64,000 nucleotides of DNA from Actinomycetota bacterium (GCA_019347675.1 JAHWKW010000001.1:104958-168957), one strand, 5' to 3'. Shown: positions 25,020 to 34,922, counted from the first letter of the stretch. Program-made: numbers and translations. The notes: generated by a model from the sequence alone, not told the origin.

Positions 25020-26258
25020 CTACTCCCAGGTGCCGTCGTCGCCCACCTCTTGGGCGATCCGGTTGAAGATCGCCTTCAACCGGTCCCACTGCGGGATGTG
25101 GAACCGGGCCATCGCGCGCGAGATCTGCGACCGGAAGCGTTGGCGGTTCTCGGTGTCGCGGTCCTGCAACGCCTCGACGGTGCTGCGGATGACGGCCTCC
25201 ATGTCCTGGTTGGGCATCTCGAGGAGGACGTCGAGGTAGGTGTAGGCGAGCTCGATCGAGGCCCCACGCCGGGCCAGTTGGCCGTCGATCCATGCGCCGG
25301 TTGCGGCGCGGCGCTCGCCCGGGTCCGCGTCGGCCCAGCGGACGAACTCCTCGCGCGCCTCCCTGGAGCGATCGTCCGACGGGAGCTGGTCGAGCACGAT
25401 CATCAGGTCGTCGTGGCCGTCACCGAGGCGGCCCAGCACCGCGTCGGCCTGCTCGACGACCGGTTGTGGAGCCGCAGGCGTGCCCCGCGCCTGACGGGCC
25501 GCCAGCCGCGCCCGCGGATGGTCGTCGACCTGCTCGTACGCCAGTGCGAGGTTGGCCTTCGCCATGGCGTAGGCGTCGGCCCGCAAGGATCGAGGGTTGG
25601 TCCCCACGGCGGTGAGGAAGGCCGCCACCGCATCCTCACCGCGTTCGGCCGCCAGGTGCACCAGCCCCAAGACGTTGGCGGCGGCGCCGGCCGCAGCCGC
25701 GTCGTGAGCTTCGGTCGCGGACTTGATCGCGGTGTCCAGCGGTTCCAGCGCCGCATCGAGTTCCCCGGCCGACAACAGGGTCGCGCCCAGCTCGCGGCCC
25801 GCAGCCGAGGCCTGCCCCGGCGGTCCCTCCTCGCGGAAGCGCTCGAAGGCCTGACGGAACCGATCGGCCGCCGCGTCGAGGTCACCGCGGTCACGCTCGA
25901 CGAGCCCCAGGTTGAACAGCGCCGCTCCGTGCTCGAGGTTCAGGCCATGCTCGCCGAACAGGTCCGCGGCCCGCGTGAAGGCCTCGGATGCGCCAGCCGA
26001 GTCGCCGTCGCTGCGCAGGCCCACACCGAACATGTTGGTGGCCTTGGCGTGCTCCACGGGGCGGTCTTCGCGGTCGAACAGTTCGGCTGCGATCCGCAGC
26101 GCCACCACAGCCTGGGGGATCCGCTCCGCCTCCAGCAGGGTGACACCCAAGTGGAACTGCACGGTGGCGTGCTCGACGGGGTTGCGATCGGCGCGGTAGC
26201 GCAGCAAGCCCGACCGCAGCTGCTCCAGACGCTGGTCGATGTCGTGGGTGGCGGCCAC
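25020..26258 (-). CDS. Tetratricopeptide repeat protein
   Basis: 412 residues. Residues about 15-280 are TPR-like helix pairs (A-x-x-x-F-x-x-A and L-G-x-x-x-x pattern, for example FHLGVTLLEAERIPQAVVALRIA). The last 130 residues are a separate helical region ending in a degraded amphipathic segment. Likely a protein-protein adaptor. GTG start. It is in an operon with the NifU-domain gene (three-base gap), an arrangement I recall next to actinobacterial [NiFe] hydrogenases. Confidence 0.8.
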   Translation of the reverse strand: MAATHDIDQRLEQLRSGLLRYRADRNPVEHATVQFHLGVTLLEAERIPQAVVALRIAAELFDREDRPVEHAKATNMFGVGLRSDGDSAGASEAFTRAADLFGEHGLNLEHGAALFNLGLVERDRGDLDAAADRFRQAFERFREEGPPGQASAAGRELGATLLSAGELDAALEPLDTAIKSATEAHDAAAAGAAANVLGLVHLAAERGEDAVAAFLTAVGTNPRSLRADAYAMAKANLALAYEQVDDHPRARLAARQARGTPAAPQPVVEQADAVLGRLGDGHDDLMIVLDQLPSDDRSREAREEFVRWADADPGERRAATGAWIDGQLARRGASIELAYTYLDVLLEMPNQDMEAVIRSTVEALQDRDTENRQRFRSQISRAMARFHIPQWDRLKAIFNRIAQEVGDDGTWE

Positions 26259-26261
26259 GGA

Positions 26262-26795
26262 TCACTCGAAGCCGGGCGGCGGTCCCGACTGCAGTTGCAC
26301 CAGGGTGGGCCCGGGCGGGGCGTGTGGCTCGGCCTCGTCGTCCTCGACCGTCAGGTGCATGAACCCGGGGAAGTGCTCCCGCAGCGAGGTCTCGACACCT
26401 TCTCGAAGGGTCACCGCCGAGGCGGTGCAGCCTGAGCAGGCCCCGCTCATGCGGACGTGGACAACGCCGTCTTGGACCTGGAGGATCTCGACCTCGCCGC
26501 CGTGGGAGTGGATGTAGGGGCGGATCTCCTCCAGGGCCTGCTCGGCCGCGGCGCGCTCGTCGACCCCGACCGCGTAGGCATCGAACAGCCACGAGATGGC
26601 CGGATGAGCCTGCCGCAGCTCGCTGAGATCAACCTGATCGCTCAGAGCCTCCCCGAGGTGGGTCAGCGCCATGCGGTGCAGGACGTCGATGCCGTCGAGC
26701 AGGTCGAACACCTGTTCCTGGATCGGCTCGTCGAGCTGTTGGAGGGACTCCAGCAGTTCCTCGAGGTGGGTGAGCAGGGCGTCGAGGTCATCCAT
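26262..26795 (-). CDS. NifU C-terminal-domain protein (Fe-S scaffold type) with helical N-terminus
   Basis: 177 residues: helical N-terminal half (1-85), then a NifU_C domain (about 86-155) with IRPYIHSHGGEVEI and the cluster-binding C120-S-G-C123. Such proteins hold or deliver [4Fe-4S] clusters. The N-terminal part is not the IscU-like domain, and I do not recognise it. First gene of the nifU-TPR-birA unit. Fe-S supply to HhyS is an inference. Confidence 0.85.
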   Translation of the reverse strand: MDDLDALLTHLEELLESLQQLDEPIQEQVFDLLDGIDVLHRMALTHLGEALSDQVDLSELRQAHPAISWLFDAYAVGVDERAAAEQALEEIRPYIHSHGGEVEILQVQDGVVHVRMSGACSGCTASAVTLREGVETSLREHFPGFMHLTVEDDEAEPHAPPGPTLVQLQSGPPPGFE

Positions 26796-26898
26796 GGGTC
26801 ACCGCCAGCCAGGTCGCCGATACCGCGTCGCTTGCGAGGGTATCGGCACGCAGCAATCTGCACCGCGCGGCCGCGGTGCCAGCCGGTCCGCTTCCGCG

Positions 26899-27843
26899 TC
26901 AGGACGGAGAGCGCAGCAGGTGGTGCAGCAGGATCAGCTGGGTGATCGCCAGGGGTTCGCTGTGCTCCCCCCCGCCCAGATCACCGAGCGACTCGGGGAG
27001 TGGGTCGTCGCGCCCCAGGTTCTCCCAGATGAGCTTCTGGATCATCCGGGTCTCCTCGCGCGGCGCGTACCCGTGGACGTGCAGGGCGTCGACCGGCCGT
27101 CCATCGTTGTCGCGCATCAGCTTCAGGTGCACGGCCTGGCGGTGCTCGTCGTCGATCACCTCGGTGAGGTTGGGGTGCGGGATGGTCGGCCGCAGCAGCA
27201 ACGTCGCGGACAGCGGCGTCTCCTCGGGGTCGTCGCGCTCCTCGATCGGGCCGAACTGCACCACGATGTCGGCCTGTTCGCGCTGTGGGCGGATGAACGC
27301 CTCGGATTCGGGTTCGCGTTTGCGGAGGCTGGCTCGCACCTCCTCCTCGGTGTATCCGCGCTCGGTGACGTCCCGCTCGATCTTCCACTTGTAGCGGATC
27401 TCCTCGGGCGGGTCGAGGTACACGCTGACGTCGAAGCACGCTCGCATCAGCCTGGTGTGCAACGGGAGCAGACCCTCGACGATCACGTAGTCACCCGGCT
27501 CGACCAGCTCTGGACGGACGAGCTTGCCGTTCGAGTGGTCGTACACCGGCTTCAGGATCGGCTGTCCGGTGGCGACCAGCTGCAGGTGCTGCTCCATGAC
27601 CTCGATGTAGTTGCACTCAGGATGCAGCGGGGTGAACGGCAGTTCCTTCCGCTCCTGCCGGTCGTACTTGTGGTAGTCGTCGATCGGGACCGCCGTGCAG
27701 CGATCCGGGCCCAGCGCCTGGACGAGCCCGCGCGTGAGCGTGGTCTTCCCCGAAGCGCTGTCGCCGGCGACGGCGAGCATCCTGGGTCGGGTCCGACCTT
27801 CGTTGGGGCCCGCCCGCCTCATGCGTATCAGCTTGTCAGGCAT
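26899..27843 (-). CDS. prk: Phosphoribulokinase
   Basis: Calvin cycle kinase that converts ribulose-5-phosphate and ATP to RuBP in the cytoplasm. P-loop GDSASGKT at residues 27-34, substrate segments DDYHKYDRQERK and HPECNYIE, then PVYDHSNGKL, VIVEGLLPLH (Walker B), YKWKIERDVTERGY and an R-P-E/Q-R nucleotide-contact region. 314 residues is close to the bacterial class I size. It is 34 bases downstream of glpX on the same strand, in the operon rpe-tkt-glpX-prk. Confidence 0.95.
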   Translation of the reverse strand: MPDKLIRMRRAGPNEGRTRPRMLAVAGDSASGKTTLTRGLVQALGPDRCTAVPIDDYHKYDRQERKELPFTPLHPECNYIEVMEQHLQLVATGQPILKPVYDHSNGKLVRPELVEPGDYVIVEGLLPLHTRLMRACFDVSVYLDPPEEIRYKWKIERDVTERGYTEEEVRASLRKREPESEAFIRPQREQADIVVQFGPIEERDDPEETPLSATLLLRPTIPHPNLTEVIDDEHRQAVHLKLMRDNDGRPVDALHVHGYAPREETRMIQKLIWENLGRDDPLPESLGDLGGGEHSEPLAITQLILLHHLLRSPS

Positions 27844-27877
27844 CGCTTGCTCCTCATCTTCTCACCGGGTCCAGCGG

Positions 27878-28855
27878 TCAGTCCTGACCGGGGATGTCGA
27901 CGTCGACGTGCACGGCATCGACCACGAGTCGCGGGTGTGTGGGCGAGGCCACGAACGAGCGCGTCCGCCAGCCTCCGTCGGTGCGCACCGGGCCACGGAG
28001 CAGCTCGCCGCTGGTGACGCTGGTCGCAACGAAGCAGCACTGGTCCGAGGCGACCAGGTCGTCGAGCGTCAACGGCGCGCCGGGTTCGTGCCCTGCCTCG
28101 ATGATGCGTTCGCGTTCGCCGTCCTTCTGCGGCGCCAGGGCGGCCTGCATGTCGCCCCGCAGTAAGCGCACCGCAGCGGCGGTGATCACCCCCTCGGGCG
28201 CCCCGCCGACGCCCAGCAGGACGTCCGCCCGCGAGTCGGGCAGGAGGACCAGCAAGGCCCCGGCCACGTCGCCGTCGGGGATCAGGATCACGCTCACGCC
28301 CAGGGCGTAGAGCTCCTTGACCAGCTGCTCGTGGCGGGGCTTGTCCAGGACCACCGCGGTCAGCCGGTCGACCGGCTTGTCGAGCGCCTCGGCGATGGCC
28401 TTGAGGTTGTCCTCCGGCGGCCGGGTGATGTCGATGGTGCCGGCGGCTTCGTGACCGACGACGAGCTTGTCCATGTACCACGCGGCGGGGCTGCCCCACA
28501 GGTCACCTTCGGGTCCCGCCGCCACGACCGCGATCGCCCCGTCGGCAGCACGGGCGGCGGCGCGGGTGTTCTCCAACGGGTCCACCGCCAGGTCGAAGCG
28601 CTGGCCGTCGCCGGTCCCCACGTCCTCGCCGATGAACAGCATCGGCGCGTCGTCCTTCTCGCCCTCGCCGATGACGACGGTGCCACGTCCGGGGACGCTG
28701 TCGAGGGCGGCCCGCATGGCTTTGACCGCTGCGGCGTCGGCCTCGTCGCTGTCGCCGCGTCCCACCCACGGGCGGCAGGCCAGCGCAGCCTCTGTCGTGC
28801 ACCGCAGCAGGTGCAGCGCGAGGGCGTCCATGTCGAGGGTGGTGCCGTCGGTCAT
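27878..28855 (-). CDS. glpX: Class II fructose-1,6-bisphosphatase (possibly also SBPase)
   Basis: Hydrolyses FBP, and in many autotrophs also sedoheptulose bisphosphate. GlpX motifs: GEGEKDDAPML, DLAVDPLENTR (metal site), MDKLVVG, LDKPRHEQLV, DGDVAGAL and GGAPEGVITAAA. 325 residues. The start ATG overlaps the tkt stop (ATGA). No separate sedoheptulose bisphosphatase gene is nearby, so dual function is plausible. Confidence 0.94.
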   Translation of the reverse strand: MTDGTTLDMDALALHLLRCTTEAALACRPWVGRGDSDEADAAAVKAMRAALDSVPGRGTVVIGEGEKDDAPMLFIGEDVGTGDGQRFDLAVDPLENTRAAARAADGAIAVVAAGPEGDLWGSPAAWYMDKLVVGHEAAGTIDITRPPEDNLKAIAEALDKPVDRLTAVVLDKPRHEQLVKELYALGVSVILIPDGDVAGALLVLLPDSRADVLLGVGGAPEGVITAAAVRLLRGDMQAALAPQKDGERERIIEAGHEPGAPLTLDDLVASDQCCFVATSVTSGELLRGPVRTDGGWRTRSFVASPTHPRLVVDAVHVDVDIPGQD

Positions 28856-30921
28856 CGTCGGGTCCCCTCGGTGGCGGATCGCGAGGCGGCCAGGGTCTCG
28901 CGCGCTGTGTCGGCGATGTTTTCCGGGGTGAAGCCGTAGTTCTCCAGCACGACCTCGCCCGGAGCGGAGGCCCCGAACTGCGTCACGCCGATCACCCGTC
29001 CGTCGGGACCGGCGATGCCGTCCCAACCCATCGGCACCGCCGCCTCCACGACCACCCGGGGGATGCCGGGTGGCAGGATCTCGGCGGCACGCTGGGGATC
29101 CAGCTCGAGGAACTGCTCGCGCCACGGCATCGACACGACCCGCGCTGTGGTCCCGTCGGATGCCAACAGATCGGCCGCCTCCAGCGCCTTCCACACCTCC
29201 GAACCGGTGGCGACGAGGACGACGTCCGGCTCCCCGTCGGAGTCGCGCCGGATCCAGGCGCCGTCCTGTCCGATGGTACCGCGTGGAGGTGGCGGCAGGA
29301 CCGGCAGATCCTGGCGACTGAGGATGATCGCGGTCGGGCCGTCGGTCCGCTCCAGCGCGACGCGCCACGCCTCGCTGGCCTCGTTCGCGTCGGCGGGGCG
29401 GAGCACGGCGAGGTTGGGGATGGTGCGCAGGCTCGGGACGTGCTCGACGGGCTGGTGGGTGGGCCCGTCCTCACCGACGCCGAGCGAGTCGTGGGTGAAC
29501 AGGTAGACGGCCGGGACACCCATCATCGCCGCGAGTCGGATCGCGGGACGTGCGTAGTCGGAGAACACCAGGAACGTGCTGCCGTAGGGGCGGAAACCGC
29601 CGTGGAGTCCGATTCCCGTCAGCGACGCGATCATGACGTGCTCGCGGACCCCGAAGTGGATCTTTCGGCCCCGGTAGTCGCCCGGCTTGACCTCGTCGCC
29701 TTCGACCTTCGCGACCCGGGTGGAGCCGGCCAGGTCACCCGATCCCCCGACCAGCTCGGGGAGGATCTTGCTCAGCTCCCGCATCGCAGCGCCCGAGCCA
29801 TCCCGGGAAGCCATCTTCTCGCCGGCGTCGAACTGCGGCAGGACGTCCTCGTAGCCCTCGGGGAGTCGCCGGGCGTGGACGCGGCGCCACTCGCTGGCCT
29901 GCTCGGGGTGACCGTCGGCCCACTTGTCGAAGCGCCTTTCCCACTCGTCGTGCTCGCGGCGGCGCTCGTCGGCGAGCTTGGCGCAGTGCTCACGGACGTC
30001 GTCGGGGATCACGAACATCTCATCGGGCGGCCAGCCGAAGCGGGTCTTCGTGCGGCGTAGCTGGTCGTCTCCGAGCGCGCCGTCGTGCGCATCGTGCGTG
30101 CCCTCCACGTCCGGAGCGCCGTAACCGGCGAGCGTCGGGACACGGATCAGGCTGGGCCGGGTCTCCTCGGCGATCGCGTTGTGCAGCGCCTGCTCGATGG
30201 CGTCGCGGTCGTTGCCGTCGTCGATGTCCTCGGTGTGCCAGCCGTAGGCGGCGAACCGCGTCAGCACGTCGTCGCTGTAGGTCACGTCGGTCGATGCGTC
30301 GATCGTGGTCTTGTTGTCGTCGTAGAGGATGATCAGCCGACCCAGGCGCAGGTGCCCGGCCAGAGAGGCCATCTCGTGGCTTGCGCCCTCCATCACATCG
30401 CCGTCCGAGGCGATCACGTAGGTGCGGTGGTCGACGATCGGGGGACCGTCGTCGGGGTTGTAGCGGGCGGCCAGCATCCGTTCGGCCAGCGCCTTGCCCA
30501 TGGCGTTGCAGATGCCCTGACCCAGGGGGCCGGTCGTGGTCTCCACGCCCGGCGTGTGTCCGAGCTCGGGGTGGCCGGGAGTCCGCGAACCCCACTGGCG
30601 GAACTCGCGGATGTCGTCGAGCGTGAGGTCGTAGCCGAACATGTGCAGCAGCCCGTACAGCAGCATCGAGCCGTGACCGGCGGACAGCACAAAGCGATCG
30701 CGGTCGGGCCAGTCGGGTCGGGTGGGGTCGAACCGCAGGAAGCGCGACCACAGCACCCACGCTGCGGGCGCCATCCCCATCGGCAGGCCCGCGTGACCGG
30801 ATCCGGCCTTCTCGACCGCATCGGCGGCGAGCAGACGCAGCGACACGATGATCCGGCCCTCGAGGTCGTCTGAGGCCGGAGCGAGGTCTGGTTCGGTGGT
30901 GGCAGCCGTGCTGGTGCTCAT
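28852..30921 (-). CDS. tkt: Transketolase
   Basis: ThDP enzyme moving two-carbon units among sugar phosphates in the Calvin and pentose phosphate pathways. 689 residues with the expected order: AGSGHAGLPMGMAPA, FVLSAGHGSMLLY, TTGPLGQGI, the ThDP-binding IASDGDVMEGASHE to DDNKTTID, HFGVREHVM, and the C-terminal domain. ATG 30921 with GGAGGGAG ten bases upstream; longer frames are artefacts. It overlaps rpe (ATGA) and glpX (ATGA), indicating tight coupling. Confidence 0.96.
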   Translation of the reverse strand: MSTSTAATTEPDLAPASDDLEGRIIVSLRLLAADAVEKAGSGHAGLPMGMAPAAWVLWSRFLRFDPTRPDWPDRDRFVLSAGHGSMLLYGLLHMFGYDLTLDDIREFRQWGSRTPGHPELGHTPGVETTTGPLGQGICNAMGKALAERMLAARYNPDDGPPIVDHRTYVIASDGDVMEGASHEMASLAGHLRLGRLIILYDDNKTTIDASTDVTYSDDVLTRFAAYGWHTEDIDDGNDRDAIEQALHNAIAEETRPSLIRVPTLAGYGAPDVEGTHDAHDGALGDDQLRRTKTRFGWPPDEMFVIPDDVREHCAKLADERRREHDEWERRFDKWADGHPEQASEWRRVHARRLPEGYEDVLPQFDAGEKMASRDGSGAAMRELSKILPELVGGSGDLAGSTRVAKVEGDEVKPGDYRGRKIHFGVREHVMIASLTGIGLHGGFRPYGSTFLVFSDYARPAIRLAAMMGVPAVYLFTHDSLGVGEDGPTHQPVEHVPSLRTIPNLAVLRPADANEASEAWRVALERTDGPTAIILSRQDLPVLPPPPRGTIGQDGAWIRRDSDGEPDVVLVATGSEVWKALEAADLLASDGTTARVVSMPWREQFLELDPQRAAEILPPGIPRVVVEAAVPMGWDGIAGPDGRVIGVTQFGASAPGEVVLENYGFTPENIADTARETLAASRSATEGTRR

Positions 30922-31628
30922 TGACGTGCTCCCTCCGCGATAGAGCGCAGCCGTGGGATGGCCGCCTCGGGTCCGCCCTCGTGGCCGAAGACGGCGCTTC
31001 CGGCACAGAATATGTTCGCGCCCGCGCGGGCGGCTCCCGCGATGGTGTCGGGACTGACACCACCGTCGACCTCGACTTCGATGTCGTGGCCGGAGCGGTC
31101 GATCAGTGCCCGTGCCGCGGCGATCTTGGGTTCCATCGTCGCGATGTAGTCCTGGCCACCGAAGCCGGGGTTGACCGTCATCACCAGGAGGAGGTCCATC
31201 AGGTCGAGCACGTGCTCGACCGCCGTCAGCGGCGTCGCCGGGTTGAGCGCCACACCCGTCCGTGCGCCCAGCTCTGCGATCGCACCCAGAGTGCGGTGCA
31301 GGTGGGGGGTCGTCTCGGCGTGGACGATGATCAGCTCGCACCCTGCCTCGACGTAGCGGTCCAGCAGGCGGTCGGGGTTGGCCACCATCAGGTGCGCCTC
31401 GAAGCCGAGGCTCACCTGGTCGCGGGTGCCCGCGATGATGTCAGGACCGAACGTCAGGTTGGGGACGAAGTGACCGTCCATCACGTCCCATTGGATCCGG
31501 TCCGCGCCCGCCTTCTCGAGCAGGCGGACGTCCTCGCCGAGCCGGGAGAAGTCGGCAGGCAGGACCGATGGGACGATCTGTGCGCCACGGTCCGTTGGTT
31601 GCGGATCCTGCTCCGCCGTACCCGTCAC
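30918..31628 (-). CDS. rpe: Ribulose-phosphate 3-epimerase
   Basis: Interconverts ribulose-5-phosphate and xylulose-5-phosphate. TIM-barrel markers: PSVLPADFSRLGEDV, WDVMDGHFVPNLTFGP (metal His and Asp), EAHLMVANPD, MTVNPGFGGQ, EVDGGVSPDTI. 236 residues from GTG 31628, which has AGAGGAG upstream; upstream in-frame sequence is low-complexity and rejected. First gene of the rpe-tkt-glpX-prk operon, divergent from the response regulator. Confidence 0.93.
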   Translation of the reverse strand: MTGTAEQDPQPTDRGAQIVPSVLPADFSRLGEDVRLLEKAGADRIQWDVMDGHFVPNLTFGPDIIAGTRDQVSLGFEAHLMVANPDRLLDRYVEAGCELIIVHAETTPHLHRTLGAIAELGARTGVALNPATPLTAVEHVLDLMDLLLVMTVNPGFGGQDYIATMEPKIAAARALIDRSGHDIEVEVDGGVSPDTIAGAARAGANIFCAGSAVFGHEGGPEAAIPRLRSIAEGARQ

Positions 31629-31945
31629 GGCGCATCTCCTCTCGCCCGCTCGCGTGGCCTCGCGTCGGGGCCGGTGTTCAGACCGTGCCGTCGACGTCTT
31701 CCTGCTCGGCCTCGGCTCGGCGTTCACCGACACCCTAGGACGCCGGCTGTGGCTCGACCTCCCCCTCGGGCGGGGTCGAAGGGGGGATTCCATCGGTGCC
31801 CACAGGTCACCTTCGGGCTTGGGTCCCTCCCGGTGCACGCGCTGACCCCGGTCGTTCGGGAACCGGTTGGACGCCGCAGTACGGTGACCGTCGCCGGTTG
31901 CCGTCGCCGGCGGCGCCCCACCCCGCGACGTACGATCGGCTGACC

Positions 31946-32602
31946 ATGCCAAGACCCATCCGGGTGGTCCTGGTCGATGACCACCAGATGGTCATCGACG
32001 GTCTCAAGGCGATGCTGAGCCGCCATTCCGACGTCGTCGAGGTCGCCGGTGAAGCGCAGACCCGCGACGAAGCGCTCGCCGCGGTCCACGCGGCCGGGCC
32101 CGACGTGGTCCTCCTCGACGTCCGCTTGAAGGGCGACAGCGGCCTCGACCTGTGCGTCACCATCCGCGACCTCGTGCCCGACTGCCGGGTGGTGTTCCTG
32201 ACCGTGTACGACGACGAGCAGTACCTGTTCCAGGCGCTGCGGGCGGGAGCGTCTGGCTTCTTGCTGAAACGCGTCGACGGTGACGAGCTGGTGCGCCACC
32301 TGCAGCAGGCCATGGAGGGTGTCACGGTGGTGGACCCGACGCTGGCGGGGCGTGTGGCCGCGTCGGCGGCGCGCCTGCACAGCGGGGAGTTCTGGCCGGG
32401 TGCGCACCTGGGCCTCACCCAGCGCGAGAGCGAGGTGTTGGCCCTGCTGGTCGCCGGCCACTCCAACAAGGCCGTCGCCGGTGAGCTCGTCATCAGCGAG
32501 GAGACCGTCAAGAGCCACACCCGCTCCATCTACCAGAAGCTCGACGTGTCCGACCGGGCGCAGGCGGTCGCGGTCGCGCTCCGCGAGGGACTGTTCCACT
32601 GA
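31946..32602 (+). CDS. NarL/LuxR-family response regulator
   Basis: 218 residues. Receiver domain with acidic pair D11-D12, phosphoacceptor D58 (VVLLDVRL) and signalling Lys (FLLKR), then a LuxR helix-turn-helix (LTQRESEVLALLVAGHSNKAVA to VKSHTRSIYQKL). ATG start two bases upstream of the histidine kinase partner. Its position between Calvin cycle genes suggests control of autotrophy, unproven. Confidence 0.94.
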   Translation: MPRPIRVVLVDDHQMVIDGLKAMLSRHSDVVEVAGEAQTRDEALAAVHAAGPDVVLLDVRLKGDSGLDLCVTIRDLVPDCRVVFLTVYDDEQYLFQALRAGASGFLLKRVDGDELVRHLQQAMEGVTVVDPTLAGRVAASAARLHSGEFWPGAHLGLTQRESEVLALLVAGHSNKAVAGELVISEETVKSHTRSIYQKLDVSDRAQAVAVALREGLFH

Positions 32603-32604
32603 CC

Positions 32605-33825
32605 ATGGGTGCGCACAGCGACCGCGGCGGGCTGGGTCTCGAGGATCCCGAGCGCGAGCGGACACTGCTGGGTCGAATCATCGACACGATCACGGCCGGG
32701 CTCGACCTCGAGGATCTCGTCCACGGCGTGGCGGCGATCATCACCGATGCGACCGCCACCGACGTCTGCTTCGTGCACCTGCTCGACGCGTCGCGCGGCC
32801 GGCTCGTGCTCGCCGGCGCCACGCCTCCGTTCGACCGCCTCGCGGGGACCATCGAGCTCGACGTGGGCGAGGGCGTGGCCGGATGGGTGGCCGCGAACGA
32901 GGAGCCGGTCGTCCTCGTCGAGGACAAGCGTTCGGACCCGCGGTACCGGTACATCCCCGAGCTCCGCGGCCAGGACTACACCTCGCTCGCGTCCGTGCCG
33001 ATGGTCAGCGCTCCCGGCCGGCTGGTCGGGGTCCTCAACGTCCATACCCGCGAGAGGCGCGAGTTCGGCTCCGGCGATGTCCGGTTGCTCCGCTCGATCG
33101 CCAGCCTGATGGCCGGCGCGGTCGAGAACGCCCGCCTGCACCAGCGGCTGGCGCTACGCGAGCGAGCCCTGGAACGGTTCGCCGAGCGGCTGGTCGAGGC
33201 TCAGGAGAAGGAACGCCGGCGCCTGGCGGGCGAGATCCACGACGGCATCAGCCAACGCATCGTCGGCCTGTCGTTCCACCTGTCCGCTGCGGCGGGGGCC
33301 ACCGACACCGACCCGGGCTTCGCTGCGCAACAGATCGATGCGGCCCGGACCTTGGCTGCCGAGGCGCTCGACGAGACCCGCATCGCGATCGCGGGCTTGC
33401 GACCGTCGGTCCTCGACGATCTCGGTCTCGCCGCAGGGCTGGAGGGCCTGGCCCGGACCCTGCCCGCCGTGACGGTCGAGCTCGACGTCGCCGGCTACTG
33501 CCAGCTCCCCGATCACGTCGAGACGGCCCTGTACCGCATCGCGCAGGAAGCGATGCAGAACGTCGCCAAGCACGCGGACGCCAGCCGCGTGCGGGTGCGG
33601 CTGGCGTGTCGCGATGGCCGCGTGACGCTGGAGATCAGCGATGACGGCAAGGGGTTCGATCCGCGCCCCGTGCCCACCGAGGACCGGGTGACCTACGGGC
33701 TGTCGGGGATGCGTGAACGCGCCGACCTGGTCGGTGGGCGGCTGCGGGTCCTGTCGGTCCCGGGAGCGGGGTCGACGATCCGCGTGACCGTCGACCCCGG
33801 CAACCTCGCGCGCGCGCGGAGCTAG
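32605..33825 (+). CDS. GAF-domain NarL-type sensor histidine kinase
   Basis: 406 residues: GAF domain (about 22-178), helical linker, HisKA_3 dimerisation domain with phospho-acceptor H212 (GEIHDGISQRIVGL), then HATPase (NVAKHADASRV, DDGKGFD, GLSGMRERADLVGG). No transmembrane helices, so a soluble sensor; C55 is the only Cys in the GAF domain, and no haem motif is evident. Partner of the upstream regulator. Its last four bases overlap the end of the convergent aldolase gene. Confidence 0.94.
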   Translation: MGAHSDRGGLGLEDPERERTLLGRIIDTITAGLDLEDLVHGVAAIITDATATDVCFVHLLDASRGRLVLAGATPPFDRLAGTIELDVGEGVAGWVAANEEPVVLVEDKRSDPRYRYIPELRGQDYTSLASVPMVSAPGRLVGVLNVHTRERREFGSGDVRLLRSIASLMAGAVENARLHQRLALRERALERFAERLVEAQEKERRRLAGEIHDGISQRIVGLSFHLSAAAGATDTDPGFAAQQIDAARTLAAEALDETRIAIAGLRPSVLDDLGLAAGLEGLARTLPAVTVELDVAGYCQLPDHVETALYRIAQEAMQNVAKHADASRVRVRLACRDGRVTLEISDDGKGFDPRPVPTEDRVTYGLSGMRERADLVGGRLRVLSVPGAGSTIRVTVDPGNLARARS

Positions 33826-34922
33826 GCGGCGAGCTCGTCCTCCATGTCGGGCTTGTAGCTCCCGGTCGTTGCCGCACCGTTGCACCGTGCCCGGTGGGCC
33901 AGGATCCGCTGGGCTTGTTCGATCTTGGAGTCGTCACCGCCCCAGGTCTCAAGCGCCGGACCCTGGATCGCCCGCGCGTACGAGAAGCTGAGCTTCCACG
34001 CGTGCGGACCGCCGCTGTTCATCGCGTTCAGGCGGGCGGTTGCGTCCACCGCGCCCTGACCGCCCGACAGGAACACGATCCCGGGGAGCGCAGCGGGCAC
34101 CGAGCGGTTCATCGCCCGCACGGTCGCCTCGGCGACCTCCTCGGGAGTGGGCTGCTCGGAGGAGTCCTCGCCGGGCAGGACCATGTTGGTCTTCAGCAGA
34201 GTGCCCTCGAGGCGCACGTCCTGACCGATCAGCTCGTCGAACAGCGCCCGCAGCACGGCCACCGTCACGTCCTCGTCGCGGGCCATCGGATGGTCACCGT
34301 CCATCAGCACCTCGGGCTCGACGATCGGGACGACGCCGAACTCCTGGCACACCGCCGCGTACCGGGCCATCGCGTGCGCGTTGGCGCGGATGCACGCCTG
34401 GGACGGCGTGCCGTCACCGATGGTGTACACCGCACGCCACTTCCCGAAGCGCGCACCGAATTCCGCGTACTCGGCGAGGCGTTCGCGCAGGCCGTCGATC
34501 CCGGCGGTGACCTTCTCGCCCGGGTGCAACGGCAGCGGTGCCGTGCTGGCGTCGAGCTTGATCCCGGGGATGATGCCCTTGTCCTGGAGCACCTGCGGGA
34601 ACGGACGGCCGTCGTCGGTCGACTGGCGGATCGTCTCGTCGTAGAGGATCACCCCGCTGATGCCGTCCTCGAGCCCCGGAGCCGTGAACAGAATCTGCCG
34701 GTACTTGCGGCGCGTCTCCTCGCTCGGCTCCACATTGACCGCCTCGAGCCGGCCTGACGCGGTGCTGTTGCTCTCGTCGGCGGCGAGGATGCCCTTGCCG
34801 TCCGCCACGAGACTCTGGGCGGTCCCGTCGAGTTCGATGGGGCGGACCTCACGGTCGGGAGTGGCGCTGTCCAGGCTGCGCAGCGTGCGCTCGAGCGCTT
34901 CCAGATCCTTGACTTGGGCCAT
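33822..34922 (-). CDS. fba: Class I fructose-bisphosphate aldolase
   Basis: Schiff-base aldolase of the animal/plant-type class I family: GKGILAADESNSTASGRL near the N-terminus, KGIIPGIKLD, EFGVVPIVEPEVLMDGDH, EGTLLKTNMVLPG (catalytic Lys), LSGGQGAVDATARLNAMN. 366 residues. It forms FBP (and possibly SBP) for GlpX. ATG 34922 with AGGAG upstream. Divergent from the NuoF-like gene. Confidence 0.95.
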   Translation of the reverse strand: MAQVKDLEALERTLRSLDSATPDREVRPIELDGTAQSLVADGKGILAADESNSTASGRLEAVNVEPSEETRRKYRQILFTAPGLEDGISGVILYDETIRQSTDDGRPFPQVLQDKGIIPGIKLDASTAPLPLHPGEKVTAGIDGLRERLAEYAEFGARFGKWRAVYTIGDGTPSQACIRANAHAMARYAAVCQEFGVVPIVEPEVLMDGDHPMARDEDVTVAVLRALFDELIGQDVRLEGTLLKTNMVLPGEDSSEQPTPEEVAEATVRAMNRSVPAALPGIVFLSGGQGAVDATARLNAMNSGGPHAWKLSFSYARAIQGPALETWGGDDSKIEQAQRILAHRARCNGAATTGSYKPDMEDELAA

